Shown: positions 17,350 to 27,672 of the stretch, in pieces
Layout: each line of letters starts with the position of its first letter
How positions within the stretch are numbered: the stretch's first letter is position 1
Assembly: GCA_963696505.1 (NCBI GenBank)
Contig: CAVOKN010000001.1
Coordinates: 104,306-168,305 of the forward strand
DNA from: CAVOKN01 sp963696505
GTDB taxonomy: Bacteria; Pseudomonadota; Gammaproteobacteria; Burkholderiales; Rhodocyclaceae
DNA: 64,000 bases
Direction of reading: 5' to 3'
Made by a program: the position numbers and the translations under genes
Notes under the pieces: generated by a model
Told to the model about the DNA's origin: nothing
The model's input: the letters and a program-made list of their open reading frames with translations, nothing else
The model's database searches: none

Positions 17350-19796
17350 TCAATCGGAAGCCGTATTGCGGCGGGCGACCTCGAAGCGAAGCTCGTCCGC
17401 CTCCGCCTTCCCGGCCGGCTTCACGTCCTTCACTTCGATCGTCACGTTGTTGACCTTGCCGGTGAACTTCGACTTTCCTTCCGCGCCGATTGCTTCGACA
17501 ACCGGCGTGCCGAGGTCGATGCCGACGTCAGCGGTCTCGTCGGCCGAGAAGAGGCCGGCCTGGGTGTGCTCGGAATCCGGCCCTCGGCGACCTTCTCGTC
17601 ATTGACGAAGAGCGTGCCGACACCGCCCTTGCCGGGGCCTCCGCCGTCATAGGCGAAGTCGAAGCGGAGCGTCGATTTGCCGGGCGCCAGCGGCTTGGCG
17701 GCGGCAATCGAAGTGCGCCGCAGGCCGAGGAAGTTGTAGTCGTAGGCCGGAACACCGTCCTTGACATAGAGCGACCAACCGCCGAAGCGCCCGCCCTGAC
17801 CGATGATCGTTCCGTTGGCTCGACCCTGGGGAACCTCGATCTCGGCGGTGATGGTCTTGGACCGGTTCTTCACGTTGATGAAGACCGCTTCCATCATCCC
17901 GGTCATGCCTTCGGCCAGCGTCAGCGAGGTACGCCCGGCCATCAGGTCGGGGCGGCCGACGGTAGCGGCATCCAGACGCTCGAAGAAGCGGTCGTCGATG
18001 GGCAGCACGTGGTACTTCTCGGCCTCTTTCATGAAAACCGCCTGCAATTCGGCGAGCTTCTTCGGGTTTTTCGCCGCCAGGTCGTTGGCGAGGCTGAAAT
18101 CCGAGCGCACATCGTAAAGTTCCCACACATCCTCCTGCAGCGTGCGGGGCGGCTTGGGCTCCCAGGGCGCCTTGTGGATGGTCCGCGCCAGCCATCCATC
18201 ATGATAAATGGCCCGGTTGCCGGCGATCTCGAAATACTGCGTGGTGTGCCGCTCCCTGGCCTTGGCGTCCTCGAAGGAATACATCAGGCTGTTGCCTTCC
18301 ATCGGGATCTGCGGCGTACCGTTGACCACCTTCGGCTCTGGCAGGCCGATCGCCTGCAGGATGGTCGGCGCAACGTCGATGACATGGCCGAACTGGCTGC
18401 GCATCTCGTTCTTGGCCTTGATGCCCTTGGGCCATGAAACCACCATGCCGTTGCGCGTGCCGCCGAAGTCGGAGGGCACCTGCTTCATCCAGCCGAACGG
18501 CGCATTCAGCGCCACCCCCCAGCCGGCAGCCATGTGCGGATAGGTATCGGCATCGCCCCACTTGTCAACCAGCTTGAGCATGTCCTCGACCTTCTCGCTC
18601 ACACCGTTGAAGTAGGTGTATTCGTTGAACATGCCGTTCGCGCCGCCTTCGCCACTGGTGCCGTTGTCGCCGGCGACGTAGAACACCAGGGTGTTGTCCG
18701 CTTCCCCGACATCCTTGAACGCCTTCAGCATCCGGCCGATCTCGTGATCGGTGTACTCGGCGAATGCCGCGAAGACCTCGGCCTGGCGGGCGAACAGGCG
18801 CTTCTCGTCACCCGACAGATTGTCCCAGTCCTTGATCGCCGCCGGCTTCGGCGCCAGCTTGGTGTCCGGTGGAACCACGCCCAACTTTATCTGGCGGGCC
18901 AGGGTTTCCTCGCGCAGCTTGTCCCAGCCCTGGTCGAACTTTCCCTTCCACTTGGCGATCCAGTCCTTCGGCACATGGTGCGGCGCATGGGTGGCGCCAG
19001 GCGCGAAGTAAATGAAGGATGGCTTCTGGGGCGCCAGGGCCTTCTGGTACTTGATCCAGGCCACCGCCTGGTCCGTCATGGCGGCCATGAAGTGATAGTT
19101 CGGATCGACCGGCAGTTCGACCTGATGGGTTCCGTCGTAGAGGTAGGGCGCCCACTGGTTGGTCTCGCCACCGAGGAAACCATAAAATTTGTCGAAGCCC
19201 TGGCGCGTCGGCCAGCGGTCGAAGGGGCCGGCCACGCTAGCCTCCCAGGCGGCAGTCTCATGCCACTTGCCGAAGGCCGCGGTACTGTAGCCGTTGAGGC
19301 GCAGCATCTCGGCCAGCGGCGCCGTCGCATTGGGAATCTGGCCGGTTGAACCCGGCATCCCGGTCGCCAGTTCGGTGATGAAACCCATGTTGACCGTGTG
19401 ATGGTTGCGGCCGGACTTGAGTGCTGCCCGCGTCGGCGAACACAGGGCGGTGGTATGGAAATTGTTGTAGCGCAAACCGCTCTGGGCCAGGCCGTCGAGC
19501 GTCGGCATGGGGACCGGGCCGCCAAAGGCTCCCGGCACGCCAAAGCCCATGTCGTCGATCAGCACGATGACGACGTTCGGGGCACCGGCCGGTGCCTTGA
19601 CCTCGAAACGTGGTGGTTGCCTGACCTTGCGCACGTCGAGTTCTTTGTATGACGGCCGTTTCGGTTCCGCGATGGGCAGCACGGTGCGATCCAGTTCGCC
19701 CTTGGCCTGGGCCAGGGCCGCGGGGGAAAATGCAACCACTGCGAGTACCCCTGCCGCCAGTGCGCGGCCCAACGTCTTCGCGAATGCAAGTCTCAT
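17350..19796 (-). CDS. Arylsulfatase, C-terminus frameshifted
   Basis: A type I sulfatase that would hydrolyse sulfate esters in the periplasm. From the Met at 19796 there is a signal peptide (LAVVAFSPAALAQAKG), metal-binding D81 D82 (VIVLIDDMGFG), and the sulfatase signature CSPTRAALKSGR with C119 as the formylglycine precursor. The length (about 815 aa) matches the long AtsA-like class. The frame shifts around 17566-17578: the family-like ending TQAGLFSADETADVGIDLG and the rest to the stop at 17350-17352 are in the next frame, while the original frame runs on to 17442 with unrelated residues. The catalytic domain is unaffected. No maturation enzyme gene is visible in the window. Confidence 0.85.
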
Positions 19797-19863
19797 GTGT
19801 TCCCTTCCTGTCGAACGACGGTATGAGCCGGCGCTGGCGGCGGCACCGCCATCGCCGGCCGAA

Positions 19864-20178
19864 TCAATAGCGCACGCTGCGCCGGGCCACGCCGCCGACA
19901 TTTCCGGCGACACCGGGCTGGTTGATGCCGGGATCGACGACACCGACCCCAGGCGCCCCGACGCCGACCCTGGCAGCCCCGCCGACGTTGCCCGCCGCGC
20001 CGGGCTGATTGATGCCGGGATCCCTGACGCCGACTCCGGGCGCCCCGACGCCAGCCGTGCCTCCCCGTACGCCGGGCTGGTTGATGCCTGGGTCGCGCGC
20101 CTGCGGCACACCGGAAAGGACGGCAAGTGCCGAACCCACTGCCACAATGTGCCCCCACCTGCTCAGATTCTTGCTCAT
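19864..20178 (-). CDS. Small exported protein with three tandem DPGINQPG repeats
   Basis: A 104-aa protein with a signal peptide (MSKNLSRWGHIVAVGSALAV, cleavage near QARD) and then three copies of a 24- to 31-residue Gly/Val/Pro-rich unit beginning DPGINQPG, with inner pieces such as GNVGG and GVGAPGVGV. The start at 20178 has an AAGGAG ribosome site. The repeat is also clear in DNA. Composition suggests a low-complexity secreted or surface-associated protein; no known family was recognised. It sits between the arylsulfatase and a decayed exported-protein gene on the same strand. Confidence 0.65.
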   Translation of the reverse strand: MSKNLSRWGHIVAVGSALAVLSGVPQARDPGINQPGVRGGTAGVGAPGVGVRDPGINQPGAAGNVGGAARVGVGAPGVGVVDPGINQPGVAGNVGGVARRSVRY

Positions 20179-20199
20179 CCCGCCGTCTCCTTGAGTTCG

Positions 20200-20473
20200 T
20201 TGGCCCTGCAATGCCCCCTCGGGGCTGCTCGACCACGTAAACGAGATTGTTGCCCTGGAACTTCGCCCGGTATCAGGCGCCGCCGCATTGCAGTACTCGA
20301 TGCCGACCTTCGGTGCAGCCACAAACCCCCGCCGGCACGAGGGTAGCGATGGCCGGCGAACCCTCGACCTGGGTCGGCTGCCGGGCGCTCGCCTGCTGTT
20401 GTTGGGCAGTTGCCGCCGCTGCGCCAAGCATGGAGAGTCCGAGCGCCTTCTTCGTCCCAATATCCCTGGCCAT
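20200..20473 (-). pseudogene. Decayed small exported protein gene, coupled to DUF2092 gene
   Basis: The start at 20473 overlaps the DUF2092 stop by one base (TGATG), a strong sign that this was a real cistron. It begins MARDIGTKKALGLSMLGAA, a signal-peptide-like N-terminus. A family-like ending can be pieced together only across frames: FVAAPKVGIEY in one frame, and CGGA, a TGA at 20273-20275, then YRAKFQGNNLVYVVEQP in the other. A TGG-to-TGA change plus two indels (one likely in the run of five C at 20326-20330) would explain this. The 3' limit is approximate and the family is not identified. Confidence 0.45.
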
Positions 20474-21258
20474 CACTTGGGCTTGGGCACGCCGGCGTCG
20501 AGTGGCCGGAACTCTACCTTCTTCACGTCTTTCGGCGGCCGGAAGGTGAACAGGCTGTCGTCGAGCTTCGGCGCGAGGTTCCACTTCGTCATGACCACCG
20601 CGAACTGCGGCGCATTGACCACGTCCTTGGTGGTGATCACGATCTTGCGTGGCAGCGGCTGGTTCCCCTCCTGGATCCAGACCTGCAAGTCCACCTGAGG
20701 CGCCCGGAACGCGAGGTGGTCGCAGCGCACACCCTCGACCACGCCCTTGCCGACAACCAAGCCGCCGGTGACGTCCTGCATCAGGATCTCGTAGGCGTTC
20801 TTGTAGAGGAAGTCGCTGGCGGGGGCGACGATGTTGAGTTCCGCCCGCGCGAAATCGAGCATTTCCTCCAAAGTGCCAGGGGCCGCCACCGTGGCGAAGT
20901 ACTTCTCGCTCGGACTGTGCAGGGTAAGCGACTTGCCGTCGTAGTAGAAAACCTGGTCAACCAGATCCCCCCTGCGCTCGACCCACAGCTTGTCGGGACG
21001 CTGGATCGACTGCCGGGCCGTGTGGTCGAACTGGATCTTCTGACCCGAGACGAGCACCACCTCGAAGGTGCTGCGCGTGTCCACGCTGAACCGCTTCTGC
21101 TTGGCAAGGAAGTCCGTCGACGCCTTCAGCAGCTTCTGGGCCTGGGGATCGATTGCTTCAGGCTGACCGAGCGCTGCCTGGGGCAGCACCGTGGCCGACA
21201 ACAGGGCGATCGCCGCCAGCCACTGCGCGGCGCGGCCAAAATATTCCATCGTGCGCAT
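20473..21258 (-). CDS. DUF2092 domain exported protein
   Basis: A 261-aa protein with a signal peptide (WLAAIALLSATVLPQAALG). The rest matches DUF2092 proteins, which have a LolA/LppX-like fold: LLKASTDFLAKQKRFSVDT, RPDKLWVERRGDLVDQVFYY, GKSLTLHSPSEKYFATVAA and the closing FTFRPPKDVKKVEF. Such proteins probably bind hydrophobic ligands in the periplasm; the ligand is unknown. The start at 21258 (MRTMEYF) is preferred over 21249 because of an upstream AGGGAAG-type ribosome site. Its stop overlaps the start of the decayed cistron at 20473. Confidence 0.85.
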   Translation of the reverse strand: MRTMEYFGRAAQWLAAIALLSATVLPQAALGQPEAIDPQAQKLLKASTDFLAKQKRFSVDTRSTFEVVLVSGQKIQFDHTARQSIQRPDKLWVERRGDLVDQVFYYDGKSLTLHSPSEKYFATVAAPGTLEEMLDFARAELNIVAPASDFLYKNAYEILMQDVTGGLVVGKGVVEGVRCDHLAFRAPQVDLQVWIQEGNQPLPRKIVITTKDVVNAPQFAVVMTKWNLAPKLDDSLFTFRPPKDVKKVEFRPLDAGVPKPK

Positions 21259-21807
21259 GCTCTTCCCTCTCCTTGGTTGGTGACCTTGACCTGCCGAGGC
21301 CTGTCGGCCCTCGCCATCTGCCAGTCGATTCGGCACAAGCCCGTACCGCATTCGTCCGGCGGCCGGTTCGTCCCGGAACATGCGGGCGGACTGTGAAGTC
21401 AGCAGTACAAGGCCCAGCTTAGTACCCAAACAGTCCGCGAACATTGTAGGCGATCCGCGCCCCCCCCGCGCGCGCCCGCTTGCTGCGGGCGGAGATCCCT
21501 TCTTCGCAGCCAGCCCAATGCGACAATCCATTCTCGCGTACGCCCGGCTCGACGCTTTGATCCGCTGCGGCAAGAAATTGACGATTGGCGACATGACGGC
21601 AATTGAAGGAAGCTGAAATGTCGACGACGGATGGGTTGCGGCAACTCCCCGCGGACGTGGCGCGAGGCGCCGCCACGACCGCGATGGTTCGCCCCCCCCC
21701 CGCGAGTCCAGCCCCGTTCCGCGAAGCCCGATTGGCGGACAAGCCTCGCCCATGCGTTCGCCCCAGGCCAGCGCGAGCGCCTGGCGCATCGCCGCGCCTG
21801 CGAACGC
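21259..21807. other. 549-bp region without a confident gene, containing C-homopolymer tracts
   Basis: The gap between the DUF2092 gene and the DUF4136 gene has no recognisable protein in any frame. It contains a run of eight C (21460-21467) and a run of ten C (21692-21701). A plus-strand frame opening at 21618 with a fair ribosome site (GGAAG six bases upstream) crosses the C10 tract, but its product is Pro/Arg-rich and unlike any family I know. The region presumably holds the DUF2092 promoter. Confidence 0.4.
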
Positions 21808-22401
21808 TCAGCGGGAACCGACCGGCAGGTCGCGGAAAGCGCGTTCCAGCGCGCCCTGGGCGTTGTCGAGGTTCTTGTCCCGCCCGCTGCCGAGCACTTG
21901 CGTGATCGTGGCGCGCCACAGGATCTCGCGAGATTGGGGCGCCAGCACGTCCACCGCCATCACGCCTTCCCTCAGGTTCCGGGAATTGACGTCGTGCGAC
22001 AGATTGTCCTCGCCAACCACCGGCGCGCGAACGAGTCCGATGGAAGTGCTCGACGGCTGGCCGATCGGCGGTGCCGACAGCGCTTCGCTGCTCATGCTCA
22101 GCACATAGCGAACCAGCAGATCGGCCGCAGCGCCCTTGTCGACCTCGCGCAGTCCCTTGGCCGCAAGCTGCGCACGAATCAGCCCATCGATGCGCGACCG
22201 CAAGTCCGCGTCCTGCAGCGCCTTCTGCTCGGTGAAGTCATCCGGCGGCTGTAGCGTATAGGTGCGAGCCGTGGCGAGAACGCTGTTCGGCCGGGTTTCG
22301 GTATGAACCTCCGGGCCGGCCGCACAGCCGGCCAGGCAGGCGAGGACGACGAGCAGCGGCGTTAGCAACCGGGGTGTGGAAACTCGTGGGGCAGGACGCA
22401 T
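21808..22401 (-). CDS. DUF4136 family lipoprotein
   Basis: A 197-aa lipoprotein. The signal LLVVLACLAGCAAG contains the lipobox LAGC. The mature part has the DUF4136 pattern: TARTYTLQPPDDF, a helix with ADLRSRIDGLIRAQLAAKG, LREVDKGAAADLLVRYVLS, then VDVLAPQSREILWRATITQV and a helical end. Members are envelope lipoproteins of unknown function, often near other exported proteins. The start at 22401 fits a normal lipoprotein signal; an upstream in-frame Met would add a long non-signal tail. Confidence 0.8.
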   Translation of the reverse strand: MRPAPRVSTPRLLTPLLVVLACLAGCAAGPEVHTETRPNSVLATARTYTLQPPDDFTEQKALQDADLRSRIDGLIRAQLAAKGLREVDKGAAADLLVRYVLSMSSEALSAPPIGQPSSTSIGLVRAPVVGEDNLSHDVNSRNLREGVMAVDVLAPQSREILWRATITQVLGSGRDKNLDNAQGALERAFRDLPVGSR

Positions 22402-22601
22402 GGCAGCCTCGGCATGCCGGTTCAGGCGAAAGGCCCACCGGTACCCAAGTATTGAGACTCCGGCATCCCCGGTCAACTCCCGGCCGCCGGAAGAATCGCG
22501 AAAAACGCAAGGTGGATAGGCGCTAGCGCCACCGGGCCGTCGGCGAATCGCCACCCGGGTCAAGCAGCGGTAGGCAGCCCGGCGCTGCCTCCCGCCCCAT
22601 G

Positions 22602-23165
22602 CTAATTGAGATCCTTGTCCTTCCAGAACTTGGTGCCGGCCACCGCGCCGCCGGCCTGCAGACCGTTCTTGGTCAGCGTGTAGTAGGAGGCGCCGCCGAT
22701 GGCGTCCTCGCCGCTACCGGCGCCGACAGACTTGCCGGCCACGCCCGCCGACGCGGCCCCGCCGCCGGCGTACTCCCAGCCTTTCTCGATGAACTGGTCG
22801 AACGCCTTGGCGTCCTTGAAGACGATCAGCGTCTCGTTCTGGGCGATGCCGGCCTGCAGGCCCGCGCTCGCCTGCGCCATGTCCATGAAGAAGTCTTTTT
22901 TCGCCCGGGCGTCGTGGGCCAGGCCCTTGCCGCCGGCTCCGCCTATCCCGAAGCTCAGCCCGTAGGTGGTGAATACCGCATAGCCCGGCGCCTTGGCGAC
23001 CGCGGCCTTGAGTTCCGGCTTGGCCTTGTAGAACTTTTCCAGGGCGGCCTGCGTCGCCTTGCGGACCTCGGCCTGCTTGCCGGGCTTGTCGGTCTCGGCC
23101 AGCGCACCGCCAGCCATCAGGGACAGCATGGCGAAGCCGGCTGCAATGTAGCGGATCAATCTCAT
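22602..23165 (-). CDS. SYLF (YSC84-like) lipid-binding domain protein, exported
   Basis: A 187-aa protein with a signal peptide (YIAAGFAMLSLMAGGALA) and a SYLF/DUF500 domain: FYKAKPELKAAVAKAPGYAV, FGIGGAGGKGLAHD, MAQASAGLQAGIAQNETLIV, and the closing GLQAGGAVAGTKFWKD. SYLF proteins bind phospholipids; bacterial exported members are linked to the envelope but have no agreed function. Single gene with 91 bases to the next gene downstream. Confidence 0.88.
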   Translation of the reverse strand: MRLIRYIAAGFAMLSLMAGGALAETDKPGKQAEVRKATQAALEKFYKAKPELKAAVAKAPGYAVFTTYGLSFGIGGAGGKGLAHDARAKKDFFMDMAQASAGLQAGIAQNETLIVFKDAKAFDQFIEKGWEYAGGGAASAGVAGKSVGAGSGEDAIGGASYYTLTKNGLQAGGAVAGTKFWKDKDLN

Positions 23166-23256
23166 GGTGCAACTCCTATCGTCAGTGAAACGAACAGCGG
23201 AACGTGCGCATGGGCATTCTATCCCCGCGTCGTGCGGCACGGTGCCGCGCGCAACT

Positions 23257-24453
23257 TCATTGAAGCCCCCGATCCGCGGCCCCCGGCATGACCCGGACAC
23301 GCCCGCCGTCATCGAGCGTGTTGGCCGGGTGCCGAACCACCACCTCGCCCGCTTTGAGGCCGCTGCGGACCTCGGCCTCGCGGGCGTTGCGCAGGCCAAG
23401 GTTCACCGGACGCAGGCGCGCGGCATTGTCTTCCACCACGAACACACTCCAGCGCTCACCGTCGCGGAACAGGGTGCTCACCGGCAAAGTCAGCGTTCGT
23501 TCGGCGCTGGCGACGACGAAGCGCGCCTCCACCCGGTAGGCGTCGCCCAGTTCCGCAGGCGCATCGACGATGTCGGCCACCACGTTCACCCGCTGCTCCT
23601 CGACGCCGAGAGCCGACACCTTGGTGAAGGCGAAGGCCTCCACCAGCCTCACCCTGCCCTGAAGGGTCTTGTCGCCGCCCCAGCCCTCGATCAGCACCGG
23701 CATGCCCGGGCGTATGCGCACCGCATCCTGGGAGAGAACGTCCGCCACAACTTCCAGCGCGGTGGGATCGCCAACGGTTGCAAGCACCTCGCCGGCGCGG
23801 ACCACACGCTCGCTGCGCTCGGGAATGCGCAGCACGCGGCCGGCGACCGGCGAACGCAGTTCGACCGCCGCACCGCTGCGCCCGGAGTCGATGGCGAGCA
23901 GCGCTGCGCGGGCCGCCCGCAGGTCGGCCTCGGCAGCCCGCAGCCGCGCCTGCGCCGCGTGCAGTTCGTTGGCCGCGCTGCTCTCTGCCACCCAGGCCTG
24001 CTCCGCCACCTGCGGAGACACGAATTTCTGCTTCACCAGGTTGTCCGCGCGCGCTCGCTCGCGCCGCTTCTGCACGTTGTCGGCCTGGGCCAGGTGGGCG
24101 CGGGCGTCGGTTTCGCGCAGCGTCGCCTCGGCGCCGGCGATGCGCGCGAGTTGCTCCTCGCGCTCGCGCGCCGACAGCGGCAGCGGCCGCAACTCCGCCA
24201 CCACCTGGCCGGAACTCACCGCGTCGCCGTCCCGCAGATCGATTCGCGCCACCCGCCCGGCCACCGGCGCCGCGATGACGTAGCGATCGCGGGCGCGAGT
24301 CTCGCCGTCCTCGTCGATGGTGACCTGGATGCTGCCGGATTGAACGACCGCGGTTTCCACCGCCAGCGGCTCCGGCCGCAGCGCCAGCGCCAGCAGAGCA
24401 GCCACCGCCAGCGCGGCAAGGACATAGAACAGGCGTTTCCACGTTCTTTTCAT
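23257..24453 (-). CDS. HlyD-family periplasmic adaptor of an ABC exporter
   Basis: A 398-aa membrane fusion protein with one N-terminal TM helix (LFYVLAALAVAALLALALRP), lipoyl half-motifs (YVIAAPVAGRVARIDLRDGD and ELRSPVAGRVLRIPERSERV), a helical hairpin between them, and beta-barrel domains after. It is the last gene of a three-gene operon and starts three bases after the permease stop. It would link the FtsX-like permease to an outer-membrane channel or release substrate in the periplasm. Substrate unknown. Confidence 0.9.
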   Translation of the reverse strand: MKRTWKRLFYVLAALAVAALLALALRPEPLAVETAVVQSGSIQVTIDEDGETRARDRYVIAAPVAGRVARIDLRDGDAVSSGQVVAELRPLPLSAREREEQLARIAGAEATLRETDARAHLAQADNVQKRRERARADNLVKQKFVSPQVAEQAWVAESSAANELHAAQARLRAAEADLRAARAALLAIDSGRSGAAVELRSPVAGRVLRIPERSERVVRAGEVLATVGDPTALEVVADVLSQDAVRIRPGMPVLIEGWGGDKTLQGRVRLVEAFAFTKVSALGVEEQRVNVVADIVDAPAELGDAYRVEARFVVASAERTLTLPVSTLFRDGERWSVFVVEDNAARLRPVNLGLRNAREAEVRSGLKAGEVVVRHPANTLDDGGRVRVMPGAADRGLQ

Positions 24454-24456
24454 TTG

Positions 24457-26829
24457 TCATTCCCGTGTCTTGAGCACCGCCACCAGGTCGAGGCGCCGCA
24501 GCCGTCCCCAGATCAGCAGGCCGGAGGCCGCCGCGGCGAGCGCGACGACGATGAAGGCGAAGGCAAAAGTCTGGCCGCTCAGCACCAGCGGCAGGCGCAG
24601 CGTTTCCTGGGTGGCGTTCACCGCCGCCGCCACGGCGGCGCAGATGCCGTAGCCGATGGCGAAGCCGAAGGGGATCGCCGCCAGCGTCAGCAGCGCCTGC
24701 TCGCCGAGCAGCATCACGGCCACTTCGCGCTGGGTGAAGCCGAGCACCCGCAGCGAGGCGAGCTCGTGTCCCCGTTCGGAGAGCGCTATGCGCACCGAGT
24801 TGTACACCACGCCGAAGGCAATGACGCAGGCGAAGAGGATGTTCATCATGGTCTGCACCGCCAGGCTGCGGGCGAGGACGTCGCGAAAGTTGGCCAACAT
24901 CGCATCCTTGACGCTGGTGCCGCGCACCGCCGGCAGGCGCTTCAACGTGTCGTAGAGCTCGCCGCGCCGCGCCGGGTCCACCGCGAGGAAGGCGCCGGAG
25001 AACGCGCCCCCCTCCAAAGTCAGTCGCTGGACAGCGGCAAGCGACATGTAGACGCTGATGCCGATGAGATCGTCCACCAGTCCGGCGACCGGCAGTTCCA
25101 CCTTGCGCCGCCTGCCTTCGAGCACCTCGACGCCGATGCTGTCTCCCACCGTCACGCCCAGCTTCTCGGCCAGCTTGGCCGAGAGCACGACCCCATCCTC
25201 GGGAGGACGGATGCGCCGATAGCCCAGATCCATGATGGCGCGCAGATCGCCATCGGGCGGCAGCGCCAGGATTGCGGTGCGGCGCGTGCGATGGCCCACC
25301 CGCAGCTTCACCGGCAGGTAGCGGAAGGGCTCGACGGCGGTGACGCCGGGAAGCTGGGCCAGCGCGTGGCGCGCATGCGCCGAAAGGGGATTGGCGAACT
25401 CCACCATCACGTCCTCGCGCTGCGCCATGCGGAACTGGATGTCGATGATGTAGTCCAGCGCGTCGATGCCGTAGCGCCCCGCCACCAGTATGGCAACCGC
25501 AAGGGCAATGCCGGTGATCGAAAGCAGCGCCTTCCACGGCCGGCGTTCGAGGTTGCGCACGATCATGCGCTCGACGATGGAAAGCCAGCGCTGGAAGCCG
25601 AGGCGCTCGATGAGCGTGGGCTTGAAGCGCGCCGGCGGTTCCGGGCGCATCGCCTCGGCCGGCGGCAGGCGCACCGCATGGCGCACCGCGCCCCAGGCGC
25701 CGGCGAGCGCCGCGGCGAGGCTGATGGCGAGCGCCAGCGTGAGCCCGAGCGAGCTGAGCGACCATTCGAGACGCGGGAAATGGAAGAAATCGCGATAGAT
25801 GTCCGCGAGGTGGGCGCCGAGCCAGGCGGCCAGCGGCAGCGCCAGCAGCACGCCGAGTACCACCGCCGCCAGGGCAAGCTTGAGATAATGCCATCCGACT
25901 GCCCGGTTGCCGTAGCCGAAGGCCTTCAGCACCGCGACCTGGTCGCGCTGGGTGGCCACCAGCCTTGAAAGCACGATGTTGATGATGAAAGCCGCGACGC
26001 TGAGGAAGATGCCCGAGACGACGAAGCCGTAGACCTTGTCCTGGTTGATCTCGTCCGAGATCACCTTGTGGGAGAGGTGATCCTCGCGGCCGTAGGCGCC
26101 GAGCGAGCCGTAGCGTTCCAGCAGGCGGTCGAGGCGGTCGATCACGTCCTTCTCCGAGGCGCCCCGGGCGAGCGTCAGATCGAGGGCGTTGAACGCGCCG
26201 TCCATGTCGTAGGCATGGGCGACGGCCTCCCGGTCCATCCACAGGATGCCGTAGCGCTTGTCGTCGGGCAGGCCGCTGGCCGGCCGCAGCACGTAGATGT
26301 ACTCCGGCGAGATGGCGCTGCCCACCACGTGCAGGCGCTGCCAGCGGCCGTTGATCACCGCCGCCAGCCGCGCACCGGGCTTGAGGCCGTTGGCCTTGGC
26401 GAAGGCTTCGTTCACCAGCACTTCATCGCGCGCGCCGGGCTCCGGCAAACGCCCGCTGCGCAGGTGCAGGTCGTTGAGCCGCGGCGCGCCGCGCTCGGGG
26501 AGCGATTGCAGCAGTCCGGTGGCGGGCTCGGCCAGGCCCGGAACGTCCAGCGTCACCTCCAACAGGATGCCGGTCTGCACCTGCTGTACCCCGGGCAGCC
26601 GGGCGACGGCCGCAGCGGCGCTTTCCGGCGCGCGCTTGACGCGGGCGAACACATCGGCGAAGCGGTACTGGCCGTAATAGGCGGCGCGCTCGCGCACCAG
26701 CGTCTCGTACATGCCGCGCATGGTGAGAAACACCGCGATGCCGCACATCACCACCAGCGCCACGGCGATCAACTGGCCGCGCAAATGCCAAAGGTCGCGC
26801 AGCAGCTTGCGGTCGAGCGCGCTCAGCAT
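24457..26829 (-). CDS. FtsX-like ABC transporter permease
   Basis: A 790-aa permease with two FtsX/MacB-type modules: an N-terminal TM (LIAVALVVMCGIAVFLTMRG), a periplasmic domain, then groups of TM helices near 275-390 and 665-790 separated by a second periplasmic domain. Motifs such as VSGIFLSVAAFIINIVLSRL and LASLRVLGFTQREVAVMLLG are typical. Together with the ATPase 10 bases upstream and the adaptor downstream it makes a MacB-like exporter, though split into separate ATPase and permease chains. Works by mechanotransmission rather than substrate passage in the known family. Confidence 0.9.
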   Translation of the reverse strand: MLSALDRKLLRDLWHLRGQLIAVALVVMCGIAVFLTMRGMYETLVRERAAYYGQYRFADVFARVKRAPESAAAAVARLPGVQQVQTGILLEVTLDVPGLAEPATGLLQSLPERGAPRLNDLHLRSGRLPEPGARDEVLVNEAFAKANGLKPGARLAAVINGRWQRLHVVGSAISPEYIYVLRPASGLPDDKRYGILWMDREAVAHAYDMDGAFNALDLTLARGASEKDVIDRLDRLLERYGSLGAYGREDHLSHKVISDEINQDKVYGFVVSGIFLSVAAFIINIVLSRLVATQRDQVAVLKAFGYGNRAVGWHYLKLALAAVVLGVLLALPLAAWLGAHLADIYRDFFHFPRLEWSLSSLGLTLALAISLAAALAGAWGAVRHAVRLPPAEAMRPEPPARFKPTLIERLGFQRWLSIVERMIVRNLERRPWKALLSITGIALAVAILVAGRYGIDALDYIIDIQFRMAQREDVMVEFANPLSAHARHALAQLPGVTAVEPFRYLPVKLRVGHRTRRTAILALPPDGDLRAIMDLGYRRIRPPEDGVVLSAKLAEKLGVTVGDSIGVEVLEGRRRKVELPVAGLVDDLIGISVYMSLAAVQRLTLEGGAFSGAFLAVDPARRGELYDTLKRLPAVRGTSVKDAMLANFRDVLARSLAVQTMMNILFACVIAFGVVYNSVRIALSERGHELASLRVLGFTQREVAVMLLGEQALLTLAAIPFGFAIGYGICAAVAAAVNATQETLRLPLVLSGQTFAFAFIVVALAAAASGLLIWGRLRRLDLVAVLKTRE

Positions 26830-26839
26830 GACCGGCGCC

Positions 26840-27550
<711 letters not shown>

Positions 27551-27672
27551 GTTCTTGTCTCCACGCAAGGAAACGGGAGTTGGCCGGCCTCATGCTGCCG
27601 GACCACGCCATTCTACGCCGGGGCGCAAACGCGCCCGCCCCTGTTGATCGCAAGCTATTCCGGAGCCCGGAC

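Noticed and set aside
16383..20475. UGA read as tryptophan in this organism
   Set aside because: Two genes have TGA where Trp fits, but many intact genes, including rpoD and proA, use TGA as stop, so recoding is not plausible.
23164..25968. Long plus-strand frame antisense to the ABC adaptor and permease
   Set aside because: It crosses two clear minus-strand genes and has the His/Arg/Gln composition of an antisense shadow.
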